Positions 40,985 to 52,574 of a stretch of 64,000 bases of DNA are shown piece after piece. Under the pieces are notes generated by a model, which was given only the letters and a program-made list of their open reading frames with translations, was not told the DNA's origin and ran no database searches. The position numbers and the translations under genes were made by a program. Every line of letters starts with the position of its first letter. Position 1 is the first letter of the stretch. This stretch comes from Arion vulgaris (Eukaryota > Mollusca > Gastropoda > Stylommatophora > Arionidae), in the NCBI GenBank assembly GCA_020796225.1, contig CM036764.1:56688998-56752997 (forward strand), written 5' to 3'.

Positions 40985-41935
40985 GGATATTAACTGTTTG
41001 CATCTGGTTTATGGTTGAAACCGGAGTAAAGCAAGGCTGTATTCTATCTCCGCTATGTTTGGAGTGGCCATTGACTGGGTGATGCGAAAATGTTGCAGGG
41101 CGAAACTGGCATCGATTGGGTAGAAAATAGTCAACTAGAAGATTTGGATTTTGCAGATGATATTGCCTTGTTAAGTAGAAACAACCAAGATATGCAAAGA
41201 AAACAGACAACTTGTCATCTATAGCATCAAGTTGGACTGCAGATAAGCTATGAAAAACAAATATAATGAAAACACCTATGGCAAATAATGCAGATATCAC
41301 ACTGGAATCTAAAATTATAAAAATAACAGAGCAGTTCACATTTAGGTAGCAATTTTGATTGCACAGGAAATGTTAAAAAGAAATTATGATACGAATTGGC
41401 AAAGCAACATCAGCTTTTAAAAGTCTAAATAAAATATGGAACTGCAAGTTATATAGTATTAAAACTAAATTACAATTTTCAATTCAAATGTTGTATAAAT
41501 CCTAACATATGCTAGCGAGAGTTGTAAAATGACTAAAGATATAGAAAGCAAGTTGAATGCATTTGAAAATAGATGTCTCGAAAAATAATGAATATAAAAT
41601 GGAACGAATTCAGGAGAAGTGATGAAATCAGAGACATGTCTGGTCAACCACTAGTGACAACTGTTATAAGAAAGAGAAGATGGAGATATGTTGGGCACAC
41701 CTTGAGGAGAAATGATCAACGAATATCAAAGCAGGCATTGAAGTGGGATGCAAAGGGTTCAAGAAAGAGAGGTCGACCTAAGGAGACCCTGAAGCGAACT
41801 TTGCTGAGAGAGGCAGGAAATATCGGTCTCAGTTCCATGGAGGAGATTGAGCGAGTTGCCCAGGATAGAGTGGTATGGAGAAATTACTTGCAGGCCCTAT
41901 GTAACGTATAACGGTACGAGAGGAATTATTATTAT
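40985..41935 (+). mobile_element. LINE-C 3' part, sense
   Basis: Starts at the RT palm (VETGVKQGCILSPLC), has LEDLDFADDIALLSRNNQDM with frameshifts, and from 41573 an open frame MSRKIMNIKWNEFRRSDEIR, RWRYVGHTLRRNDQRISKQA, RKRGRPKETLKRTLLREAGN to YLQALCNV. It ends with an attattatt tail. With 38468-40590 it forms an inverted LINE-C pair around NEK exon 1. Confidence 0.9.
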
Positions 41936-42029
41936 TTATCTGGCTTCTTCCTGAACAATTAGAAAAGCAGCTTTGTTTTTAAAGTTTATTGAAGCAGTCT
42001 GTTGACCATCATGTTTTTCCAAACTTCTT

Positions 42030-44050
42030 GTTAGTTATGTTGTTTCACAATAGCACTATTAACAAATCTCCAAGCAAACAGCATCTTATCACCACATACA
42101 TATCCACAATAGCACTATTAACAAATCTCCAAGCAAACAGCATCTTATCACCACATACATATCCACAATAGCACTATTAACAAATCTCCAAGCAAACAGC
42201 ATCTTATCACCACATACATATCCACAATAGCACTATTAACAAATCTCCATGCAAACAGCATCTTATCACCACATACATATCCACAATAGCACTATTAACA
42301 AATCTCCAAGCAAACAGCATCTTATCACCACATACATATCCACAATAGCACTATTAACAAATCTCCAAGCAAACAGCATCTTATCACCACATACATATCC
42401 ACAATAGTACTATTAACAAATCTCCAACAAAACAACATCTTATCACCACATACATATCCACAATAGCACTATTAACAAATCTCCAAGCAAACAGCATCTT
42501 ATCACCACATACATATCCACAATAGCACTATTAACAAATCTCCAAGCAAACAGCATCTTATCACCACATACATATCCACAATAGCACTATTAACAAATCT
42601 CCAAGCAAACAACATCTTATCACCACATACATATCCACAATAGCACTATTAACAAATCTCCATGCAAACAACATATTATCACCACATACATATCCACAAT
42701 AGCACTATTAACAAATCTCCATGCAAACAACATCTTATCACCACATACATATCCACAATAGCACTATTAACAAATCTCCATGCAAACAACATCTTATCAC
42801 CACATACATATCCACAATAGCACTATTAACAAATCTCCAAGCAAACAGCATCTTATCACCACATACATATCCACAATAGCACTATTAACAAATCTCTAAG
42901 CAAACAGCATCTTATCACCACATACATATCCACAATAGCACTATTAACAAATCTCTATGCAAACAACATCTTATCACCACATACATATCCACAATAGCAC
43001 TATTAACAAATCTCCAAGCAAACAGCATCTTATCACCACATACATATCCACAATAGCACTATTAACAAATCTCCAAGCAAACAGCATCTTATCACCACAT
43101 ACATATCCACAATAGCACTATTAACAAATCTCAATGCAAACAACATCTTATCACCACATACATATCCACAATAGCACTATTAACAAATCTCCAAGCAAAC
43201 AGCATCTTATCACCACATACATATCCACAATAGCACTATTAACAAATCTCCAAGCAAACAGCATCTTATCACCACATACATATCCACAATAGCACTATTA
43301 ACAAATCTCCATGCAAACAACATCTTATCACCACATACATATCCACAATAGCACTATTAACAAATCTCCATGCAAACAGCATCTTATCACCACATACATA
43401 TCCACAATAGCACTATTAACAAATCTCCAAGCAAACAGCATCTTATCACCACATACATATCCACAATAGCACTATTAACAAATCTCCAAGCAAACAACAT
43501 CTTATCACCACATACATATCCACAATAGCACTATTAACAAATCTCCATGCAAACAACATCTTATCACCACATACATATCCACAATAGCACTATTAACAAA
43601 TCTCCATGCAAACAACATCTTATCACCACATACATATCCACAATAGCACTATTAACAAATCTCCATGCAAACAACATCTTATCACCACATACATATCCAC
43701 AATAGCACTATTAACAAATCTCAAAGCAAACAACATCTTATCACCACATACATATCCACAATAGCACTATTAACAAATCTCTATGCAAACAACATCTTAT
43801 CACCACATACATATCCACAATAGCACTATTAACAAATCTCCAAGCAAACAGCATCTTATCACCACATACATATCCACAATAGCACTATTAACAAATCTCA
43901 ATGCAAACAACATCTTATCACCACATACATATCCACAATAGCACTATTAACAAATCTCCATGCAAACAACATCTTATCACCACATACATATCCACAATAG
44001 CACTATTAACAAATCTCCATGCAAACAACATCTTATCACCACATACAAAT
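42030..44050. repeat. Minisatellite of 59 bp, about 34 copies
   Basis: Units with cacaatagcactattaacaa, atctccaagcaaacagcatc and ttatcaccacatacatatc. Very uniform, with variants ccaagc/ccatgc and cagc/caac. The period shifts by one base per 60-base line, so it is 59. It lies upstream of the NEK gene. Confidence 0.98.
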
Positions 44051-44229
44051 GCACAAAACATCACATCAATCATTCAATCAAAAAATATATTAATGCAAAC
44101 AACATCTGTTCCATACATATTCAATAGCATGTTACTCTCCATCTAAAAAAGCATTATTAGTCCACATCAATCTGACAATATTCCTTTCAAAGCTGAAATA
44201 GCATATCAATATTACAAAATTGATTAATA

Positions 44230-45855
44230 GATTAAGATAATTTAATAGATAGACAATACATAGATGGAGAATAATTACAGATGATGCATTTATCATTAGA
44301 AAATTTCATAGATGGAATAATTTACATAGATGGATATAATTTAATAGATGGAAAATTTACTTTATGAAATTACATGAGAATTTATATAATGGAGATAATT
44401 TACATGATGGAATAATTTACATAGATGGAGAGATAATTTACATAGATGGAGATAATTTAATGGAGAGAATTTATATAGATGGAGAGAATTTACATAGATG
44501 GAGAGATAATGTACATAGATGGAGATAATTTACATAGATGGAGAGATAATTTACATAGATGGAGATAATTACATTTAGATGGAGAGATAATTTACATAGA
44601 GATAATTTACATGTAGATAATTTACATAGATGAGAGATAATTTAATAGATGGAGAGAATTTACATAGATGGAGAGATAATTTACATAGATGGAGATAATT
44701 TACATAGATGGAGAGATAATTTACATAGATGGAGATAATTTACATAGATGGAGAGATAATTTATATAGATGGAGAGATAATTACATAGATGGGAGATAAT
44801 TTATAAAATTGAGAGATAATTTACATAGATGGAGATAATTTACATAGATGGAGATAATTTACATAGATGGAGATATTTACATAGATGGAATATAATTTAA
44901 TGGAGAGATAATTTACATAGATGGAGATAATTTACATAGATGGAGAGATAATTTACATAGATGGAGATAATTTACATAGATGGAGAGATAATTTACATAG
45001 ATGGAGAGATAATTCACATAGATGGAGATAATTTAATAGATGGAGATAATTTACATAGATGGAGAATAATTTACATAGATGGAGAGATAATTTACATAGA
45101 TGGAGAGATAATTTACATAGATGGAGATAATTTACATAGATGAGGGATCATTTACATAGATGGAGAAATTTACATGGAGAGATAATTTACATAGATGGAA
45201 GAATTTACATAGATGGAGAGAATTTATATAGATGGAATAATTTACATAGATGGAGAGAATTTAGATAGGAGATAATTTACATAGATGGAGATTCTTTACA
45301 TAGATGGAGATATAATTTACAAAGATGGAGAGATAATTTACATAGATGGAGAGAATTTATATAGATGGAGAGATAATTTACATAGAAGGAGAGATAATTT
45401 ACATAGATGGAGAGATAATTTACATAGATGGAGAGAATTTATATAGATGGAGAGATAATTTAGATAGGAGATATAATTTACATAGATGGAGATAATTTAC
45501 ATAGATGGAAAATTTATATAGATGGAGAGATAATTTACATAGATGGAGAGAATTTACATAGGAGATAATTTACATAGATGGAGATAATTTACATAGATGG
45601 AGAGATAATTTACATAGATGGAGATAATTTACATAGATGGAGAGATAATTTTCATAGATGGAGATAATTTACATAGATGGAAAATTTACATAGATGGAGA
45701 GATAATTTACATAGATGGAAAATTTATATAGATGGAGAAATTTACATAGATGGAGAGAATTTACATAGATGGAGAGACAATTTACATAGATGGAGAGACA
45801 ATTTACATAGATGGAGATAATTTACATAGATGGAGAGATAATTTATATAGATGGA
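44230..45855. repeat. Minisatellite of about 19-21 bp, about 80 copies
   Basis: Units of gataatttacatagatggag and shorter forms. Much more variable in length than its neighbour at 42030-44050. Confidence 0.96.
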
Positions 45856-45859
45856 GCTG

Positions 45860-46525
45860 AGTATTTGATCAGAACAGCAGCCTGAAGCAGAACAAATTCT
45901 CTTTTAATTTTGAGAGGCAGAAGTAGAAGTTTATTTGAGAACTATGCTTGAATGAAAGAGAGATGAGAGTTTAAAGTGAATATACGAATGTAGCGGTACT
46001 TAATATACAATCTCGGGTTCACAATCTCTTGAATGAATGTGAGAGAGGTTTCCACAGATGAAGTGTACAGTAAATCATTTTGAGATCTGGACTGTTGACA
46101 ACTTTACGCATTTATGTTTATCAAGTTGGCTATACCCACCTTTAGCCAGTTTGGTTAACATAGTTTGTTCAATCGATTCTTTTTGGCATCGCTCAGCAGA
46201 AGAACCAGAGGATTTAGGTGGGCTACTCTGAAGTGGAGATCGTAGAAAAAGCTCTTGTCTAGCAGGATTCTACATGTGCTGCACCCTTTACTTAATGCAC
46301 TGGCATTGAGGAAGTATGTGTGTGTGTTTGGTACTGTAGTTTCAGGTTTGGTCTAGTATCTCCAACTTTATTGTAGTTTCAGGTTTGGTCTAGTATCTCC
46401 AACTTTATTGTAGTTTCAGGTCTAGTATCTCCAACTTTATTGTACTTTCATCTTAAGATGTGCTAGGGCCCTAGCCTTTGATCATCCAGAGTCCCTATGC
46501 TAGCTTTAAAAGTATCTACGGTGGG
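45860..46525. other. Mostly unassigned DNA with a 38-bp repeat
   Basis: No gene is recognised. At 46330-46445 a block with tagtttcaggtttggtctag and tatctccaactttattg occurs three times. Confidence 0.5.
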
Positions 46526-46529
46526 GAGG

Positions 46530-47385
46530 GGTAGGTATGCTTGATCTGCATTTGATTGACAATGACATAGTAATTCATGATGGCTCGAAAGGATGTGGTC
46601 TTGAGACTATGATGGAAGATAGGAGCATAAGCGAGAGAAAGAAACTTATAAGTATTACCATGAATACCCTTCATTATCTACTAAAAAATGTATTACAAAA
46701 TGAAATCATAGAGGAAGTTCAGGATTTTGTATACCTGGGAAGTACAGTATCACAAGATGGAGATTAGAAAAGGATTTCATTGAAAAAATCAAGAAAGGCA
46801 AGACAAACGTTTGCTATGCTCAACAAAATCTGGAAAACAAAAGGACTAAATCTTAGGCCAAAACTTAAAATATATAGAAGTTATGTACTCGGAGTGCTAT
46901 TATACAGTAGTGAATGCTGGAAAATGACCCAACACGTAATACACAAGTTGGTGACATTTCAGAATAAATATTTAAGAAGAATCCTGCAAATTTTCTGGCC
47001 AAATACCATAACAAATGAGGAGCGTTTGTAATGAACAGACTGAGTGCATCCTTGCAGACCATCATTAAGAGACGAAGATGGAGGCGGTTTGGACATGTAT
47101 GTCGTATGCCAGTGAGGACATTGGCTAGGACAGCGGATGGGAAGAGAAAGCCTATACGTCCAAAGGAAGCATGCAGAAGAACGGTGGAGAAAGAGTTGTA
47201 TTGGTGTGGCCTGACGTGGGAGACGGTTGGTAGAAAGGCAGCAGAACGGCAACAGTGGAAGTCTCTTGTGGAAGCCTTATGTGTCAATCGGAAAACGAAG
47301 AGGATATAGATCTACTAAAAGAGATTGGACACGATTGGATGGGTCAGAACTGAGACAGGAGTACACTGACGTTGGTTTTGTTTAG
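46530..47385 (+). mobile_element. LINE-D, RT C-terminal part, sense
   Basis: Frame 46537-46767 ends EVQDFVYLGSTVSQDGD. Frame 46780-47031: ARQTFAMLNKIWKTKGLNLR, LGVLLYSSECWKMTQHVIHK, LRRILQIFWPNTITNEE. Frame 47031-47309: RRRWRRFGHVCRMPVRTLAR and SLVEALCVNRKTKRI. These are RT thumb and tail motifs. It is 5'-truncated with two frameshifts. Confidence 0.87.
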
Positions 47386-47387
47386 TT

Positions 47388-48060
47388 AGTTAGTTAGTCT
47401 AGTTAGTCTTTCCTCTTGGGCCTGTGGCGCGAAGGGCAGAGGTCATAGTTCTCCATGTCTCGGTTCTTGCTATCTGTTTTAGGTCTTTAATGTTTACTAG
47501 GCCCATCGTTGAGCCTTCTCTGGTGATGGTTCTACGAGAGTCTTCTTGGTCTTCCTCGTTTTCTTTTTCCCTCTGGTGTCCATATGAGGGATTGGTAAGG
47601 AGTCTTCTCTCATCCATTCTAAGTGTGTGGCCGATGTAGTTCCAGCGGCGCTTTCTTATAAAATTTGATACATTTTCTTGCTTGGTCTCTTGTCTTATTT
47701 GTGTATTGGGTCTGAAATCTGACCATTTGAGGTTCAATATTCTTCTAAGACATTTATTCTCAAAGTTATATAATTTTCTTTCTAGAGCTTTTGTTGCTTT
47801 CCAACTCTCGCATCCATAAGTTAATACTGGAATCACACAAGAGTTAAAGATCTTTAATTTTAAGTGCTTGCTGAGTGAATTGGACTTCCATATATTTGAC
47901 AATTTGTTAAAAGCACTTGATGCCAATGCGATTCTGTGTGGAATTTCTGGCGCTGTATCCCTCGTAGATGTCATCATACTCCCTAGGTATGTAAAACTTT
48001 TGACTTTTTCAAGAGTGTAGTTTTTAGTTGAATATTTTCTGGACTGCTGGTAAGGTCAAC
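47388..48060 (-). mobile_element. LINE-B, antisense, RT C-terminal part
   Basis: The minus frame 47977-47399 (192 residues) reads IALASSAFNKLSNIWKSNSL, IPVLTYGCESWKATKALERK, LRRILNLKWSDFRPNTQIRQ, KRRWNYIGHTLRMDERRLLT to SALRATGPRGKTN. The left end carries gttagttagttagtc, a (CTAA)n tail on the element strand. This is the longest of the three LINE-B copies. Confidence 0.9.
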
Positions 48061-48064
48061 AATT

Positions 48065-49080
48065 TTTGTTTTGTTTTGTTTAGAAACGAATTAAATTTGA
48101 TAGAAAAAGCCTCACTAAAATAGTAAACATGAACGCTCTTTTAATAAAACATATTATAGTATATAGCAAACGCAGCGTGTGTTTTAGACATTAACTTTGC
48201 TTTATATCAACATTAACTTCATTATATTAATATCTGACAATTCATGACATTTGACCGAATAAGTGAATTGGTTGGTCTTAACTACTTCATTGGAATTGGA
48301 GTAACTCTCTGCTGGTATTGTGACCTGACGTGACTTTTCTATTTTTCACTTTTTAGGTACTATTTGACATGTACATTTTGAGACACTTATCTCCTCACAC
48401 GAACTATGCAAAAAAAAACTTAGATTGACTCATATAGCGGTTTAGAAAACATTCTCACATATAATGTCTATTTGATCCTTTTCATCAAAATAATTCACTG
48501 AAAATTAAATACTGTACCAGTCGAAAGCTATAATCGAAAAACCCAATGTTACTCCGCCATGTTGTGTAAACATAAACATTTTTATCACGTTGTGTTGCCA
48601 GATTGAAATTTGTTTATGAAGCCAGACAATACTAAAAAAAAACCAAAGCCAAACATATTTTACAATATTTTTGTAAACAGACAGTGAATGAAAATTTCTC
48701 ATGTCTGCATATTTTCTTGTCTGATCTGCTGGAGGACCAGTCAACGGTGCACGAACCCTGCACCGGCTGGAGCTCATTACATGTAATACAAATTAGACAG
48801 CAATGTAAACCTGGAAACAAACAGCATGTAACATTATAATTGGTGAAAAAGTATAAAAATCACAAAATAATAGAACGTCGTATTTTGTTCAGCTTCTAGC
48901 CGACGATGTAGGATAACAAACTAATGGCAAGCCTACTTTGTTGTGACTATGAATCGACTATAGAAGGTTAAACACAGTTTTAAAAAAATAACCAACTGTA
49001 AAAAATACGAACGTTCGAACAGAATATTGAAAATTGAATCTTTTTATATATGACTTTTTATATAGGATATCTTAATATAT
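48065..49080. other. About 1 kb of apparently non-repetitive DNA
   Basis: AT-rich, with none of the window's repeat families. It is the longest such block upstream of NEK exon 1, so it could hold the promoter or a 5' UTR exon, but no core promoter signal is convincing. Around 48770 there is the nearly palindromic attacatgtaat. Confidence 0.4.
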
Positions 49081-49084
49081 AATA

Positions 49085-49520
49085 GCCGTCCATCGCAAGC
49101 GATGATGACAATAATCTCAGACGAGTGCTGTTGCACCTCTCTGGTGTGTGCGGAGGTGACTGTAGAGTCCAATCCTAGAACAGAATCCCCGACCACAGGT
49201 GGGGCATACATGATCAAGGTTAGACATGTGCGTGTTGTGTGCTCTGTCTTTTCGCGCTGCTCGTTTCTCTGTGACTCAACAATACAATGGTTCTCAGCTA
49301 TTCGGGTTCCTCTTTTGTTGTTACAGCGCCACATTTGGCGATCTTGCGCAAGGATTCCCAGCACGTATTGTCTATATCGAAGAATTTCAGAGACACTTTA
49401 AGAGTGTCTTTAAAGCGTTTTTCTGTCCACCAGCTAAACGTCTGCCCCCTTCAAGTTCGCCATACATCAACTGTTTTGGGATGCGTTTATCGGGCATTCG
49501 AGCAACGTGACCGACCCATC
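49085..49520 (-). mobile_element. LINE-E 3' end, antisense
   Basis: Matches 12718-13150: cgtccatcgcaagcgatgat, ggtgtgtgcggaggtgactg, cagaatccccgaccacaggt. The finger reads VVGDSVLGLDSTVTSAHTRE in the minus frame. Confidence 0.9.
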
Positions 49521-49754
49521 TGACTGGGTCAGATAGACGAGAGATGGTCGACGACATTCATAAAACATTGCATACCATCTCGGGTTGGTGTAGAGCATAG
49601 GTTCCCAACCTTTTTTGGATGAGCGACCCTTTTCAGTGAATAATTCGCTACCGCCCCTTGGGTAAACTATATTGTACATACTATAAAAACAAGGAAATAT
49701 TTTTCAGTTATTTTATTAGAAGATAATACCAATATTACTGTTTGCTCACAGTAT

Positions 49755-50045
49755 CATTGACACAATTTATGTTATAATGTATTTATTAGAGATGAGCTTG
49801 ATGTGATGAAATTAATTTGTTGATGTTTGGTGACATTTTTGTCATCAATAATTTTTAATCGCCGCATTTCTCTATTGACAATCTGTTTTGTTACTTTGTG
49901 ACCATACTAAATCCGCTTTCAACTAAATATTGTGATGGGAATGCAATAATCAGCTTCTTTCTGCAGTCCATAAAGGTAGATATAATAATGGAATCTGACT
50001 TTGTAGCCACAATTCTTGATATCCATTATTCAATTTTCCATTTAA
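49755..50045 (-). pseudogene. hAT transposase C-terminal (dimerisation) region
   Basis: The minus reading with small shifts gives QYLVESGFSMVTK, NRLSIEKCGD and LLMTKMSPNINKLI. This fits the hAT C-terminal region of ZBED5 and related transposases (ExGFSxVTKIxxKxRNRL, then DLRLxLxxxxPxIxxL). Stops are present. It is next to the 3' end of the element. Confidence 0.7.
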
Positions 50046-50049
50046 ACTC

Positions 50050-51060
50050 TTAATGTGTTTACAGCTCTATCAACTCCTTCATCCAGTAATAATTCTGTTA
50101 TTTGTACATTTTCTTCTTCTTCTGCGCTCTCACTAGACATGAATTTCGGATTCTCTAACAAAGCCCTATCAGCCACACTATACAGTTTTCTTGACCGTTG
50201 GTGTAAGTGGGCAACCTCTTTCTTCTCATGTCTGCATACTGGGAAAAGTTCTGTAGGATGGGCTCTGTCGTCATATTCGCCATACCACAAGGGCACCGGC
50301 CATTTGTGCCTATCTTGAATCTAGTTCTGTTCTCATTCTGTTGTGACCCGTCCGGTGGCGAAGTATGAAGAATGTGGTCTCTTCTGGGTAGTTCGTTATA
50401 TCCATCATGCTTGTTGTGTGTGTTCTTTCTTCCACTTTGTTGTGTAGTGCCCTCTGGCGATGGTTTTTGCTTATTCCTAGCTGACCAGGTTGTCATCTTG
50501 AGGTATCCCTGCTCCTTATTTAGTCAGTCTGTCAGTATCTTCATCCCCATTGAGCTTGCAGTGTGAGGGTATTCACGGGATTACTACACTCTCATAACAT
50601 GGCCAACTGGGCTACGGATGACCTGAGATCACTTAGTTCTGTGTTCCTTTCAGATTTCACTGCTGAGATAGCAGACAAAAAGCACAATTTTCCATGTATT
50701 TGTTTCATATGTTGTAGTGCCATTTTTGCAGCTGCATTGAGGGCATACAGCTCTGGGAGCCTGTATGACCAGGAAGGAGAGGTGCTGGCTGGTTGTATGT
50801 GTTTTGGTTGAGCCAGTGCCAATATTGGGTCTGCGTGGGCAAGTTCTTTGGAACTGGCCATGAAGCTACTCCTGTTCAATTTGCCCCTTCCGTAGCTGTT
50901 TATTTGGGGGTGTATTGAATGGTTCATTAGTCTTTTGCATTTTTCTCATCGTTGAAGTACCTTCATGTTCCGTCTGTCCTGCATTGGCTGAAATTCTACA
51001 GCCGTTTCCAGTACTTCTATGTGGGTAGATATGATGCCAACCATGTGAATTAGACCCTCT
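50050..51060 (-). mobile_element. LINE-F, antisense: RNase H to C-terminal Cys/His tail
   Basis: The minus frame 50927-50592 has YRLPELYALNAAAKMALQHM and FLSAISAVKSERNTELSDLR, an RNase H stretch (glutamate in ELYAL; the expected D of LSDSxSAV is altered). The frame 50496-50155 has RFKIGTNGRCPCGMANMTTE and PILQNFSQYADMRRKRLPTY, a CxC...H-like tail. It continues LINE-F from 51840-52300 after the LINE-D2 insertion. Confidence 0.8.
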
Positions 51061-51064
51061 CACT

Positions 51065-51838
51065 ATAGGCGGCAAATGCATACCAGAGCTTAGATACGCA
51101 GACGATACAGTATTATTATCCACCAGCAAAGAAGGTTTGGAAAACCTAATCATGACGACCAAGAAACATAGTGAAGACCAACATCTATATTTGAATACAC
51201 AAAAATTATGTCAACTGACAAAGCAAAAGGCTCACCTAACATCCAAGTAAACAATGAAGAACTCCAATGTGTAGAGAGCTACGAATATCTGGGCTCAATA
51301 ATTAACAATAACGGTGACTGCTCCAAAGAGATCTTGAGAAGATTGGCAATAGCAAATCAAGAAGTTAAACACAATGAAGAACATGTGGCAAAGCACCAGC
51401 AAAATACTAAAATTAAAAATATTGAGAGCATGCATTTTCCCAGTGGCTACTTATGGTTGTGAATCATGGACTATTACACAAAATTAAGAACGAAAATCCA
51501 GTCCTTCGAAACTAAATGCTACAGAAAGATCCTAGAATACCATGGACAGAAAAAAAGAAAGAACACTGATGTCTGGAAAGAACTAAATGTTAAAGAGAAT
51601 TGGCTGATAAACAAAATACTATACAGAAAATTACATACTTTGGTCACATCAAGCGTCACGATGGCCTGGAAAGAACAATACTAGAGGGCAGGGTCCCAGG
51701 ACGCAGAGGCAGACCAAGAAGAAGATGGCTACAAGATATTGAAGAAACCATGAACATGACCATCGACGAGGTGGGTGAACGCAAGAAACAGAGTGAATTT
51801 CAGATGTGCTGCAAAGAGAGCAAAGTCCTATAAAGGAT
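51065..51838 (+). mobile_element. LINE-D2, RT palm to C-terminus, sense
   Basis: Starts LRYADDTVLLSTSKEGLEN (YADD), then VESYEYLGSIINNNGDCSKE, FETKCYRKILEYHGQKKRKN and from 51600 HIKRHDGLERTILEGRVPGR, RGRPRRRWLQDIEETMNMTI. Frameshifts are present at about 51205, 51400 and 51650. It lies inside LINE-F in opposite direction. Confidence 0.85.
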
Positions 51839-51839
51839 A

Positions 51840-52300
51840 CGCACTTGATGATGAGACATGATTTCAGTGATGATCCGTGAGGCCTGATTTAATACTCGGC
51901 TTTGCTTTATGAAGTGTGTCTTGGAGATTATGACCCAGACTGATATGCCATACTCAAGTACTGCTCAAACTCTCCCAGTGTAAAGCCTTTTCAGAATGCT
52001 ACAACCGCACCCCTGTTGGTGTCTGCTAATTTGTTCACGATCCCCATTCTCTTCTTTGCTGTTCCCAGATTTGCCTATCTGTGTTTTCCATGCTTTCCAT
52101 TATGATTCCCATATATGTTGGGAATTCGTCCATTGAGAGTAGGTGGTCATTGAACTTGAGTTTGAACATTTGTTTCTTCTTAGATAAACTGAAGACTGTG
52201 AAATTGATTTCCTTTTCATTTATAAAGAACAGTCAAGACCTGGTATATTTTTCTAGTTTTTTAAATTACATCTTGCATCCTTGAGGTGGCTACTGCTTTG
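51840..52300 (-). mobile_element. LINE-F, antisense: RT thumb part
   Basis: The minus reading includes FKFNDHLLSMDEFPTYMGII, KALHWESLSSTEYGISVWVI and VLNQASRIITEI, the thumb pattern of I/Jockey-type LINEs (TYLGV...KALxxGxxxSxxEYGxxxW...NxALRIITG). The YADD palm between this piece and 57410 is not found. Confidence 0.72.
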
Positions 52301-52317
52301 ATTCTTCTCGTCGCCCG

Positions 52318-52568
52318 CGTGATGCCGGGGCCCGAAGAAAGCAAAGAATAGTACCGCTGCAACCTAGAATGCATGTCGTTAGAGACGACTGATATAGGCC
52401 CTAGGGATGCTACCTAGTAAATAAAAAGCAGTGCAGAAATCGGATGTGCTAGCCTGCTTGTAGGCGCATAACTAGCACAACGAACAATCGATCTTAGGCT
52501 AAGATCACACACAAATCACACAGAGTGGTTGACAAGTGATCGATACAGAGCGTTCGAAGAAGAAGAAT
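52318..52568 (+). mobile_element. SINE-2, full-length sense copy
   Basis: From gtgatgccggggcccgaaga to a gaagaagaagaataag tail, with catgtcgttagagacgact, ctagtaaataaaaagc, aaatcggatgtgctagcc and cacacagagtggttgacaag. No tRNA boxes are obvious. Confidence 0.85.
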
Positions 52569-52574
52569 AAGATT

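Noticed and set aside
42030..45855. Possible CRISPR array because of regular repeats
   Set aside because: Units are contiguous without unique spacers, the genome is eukaryotic, and no cas genes are present.
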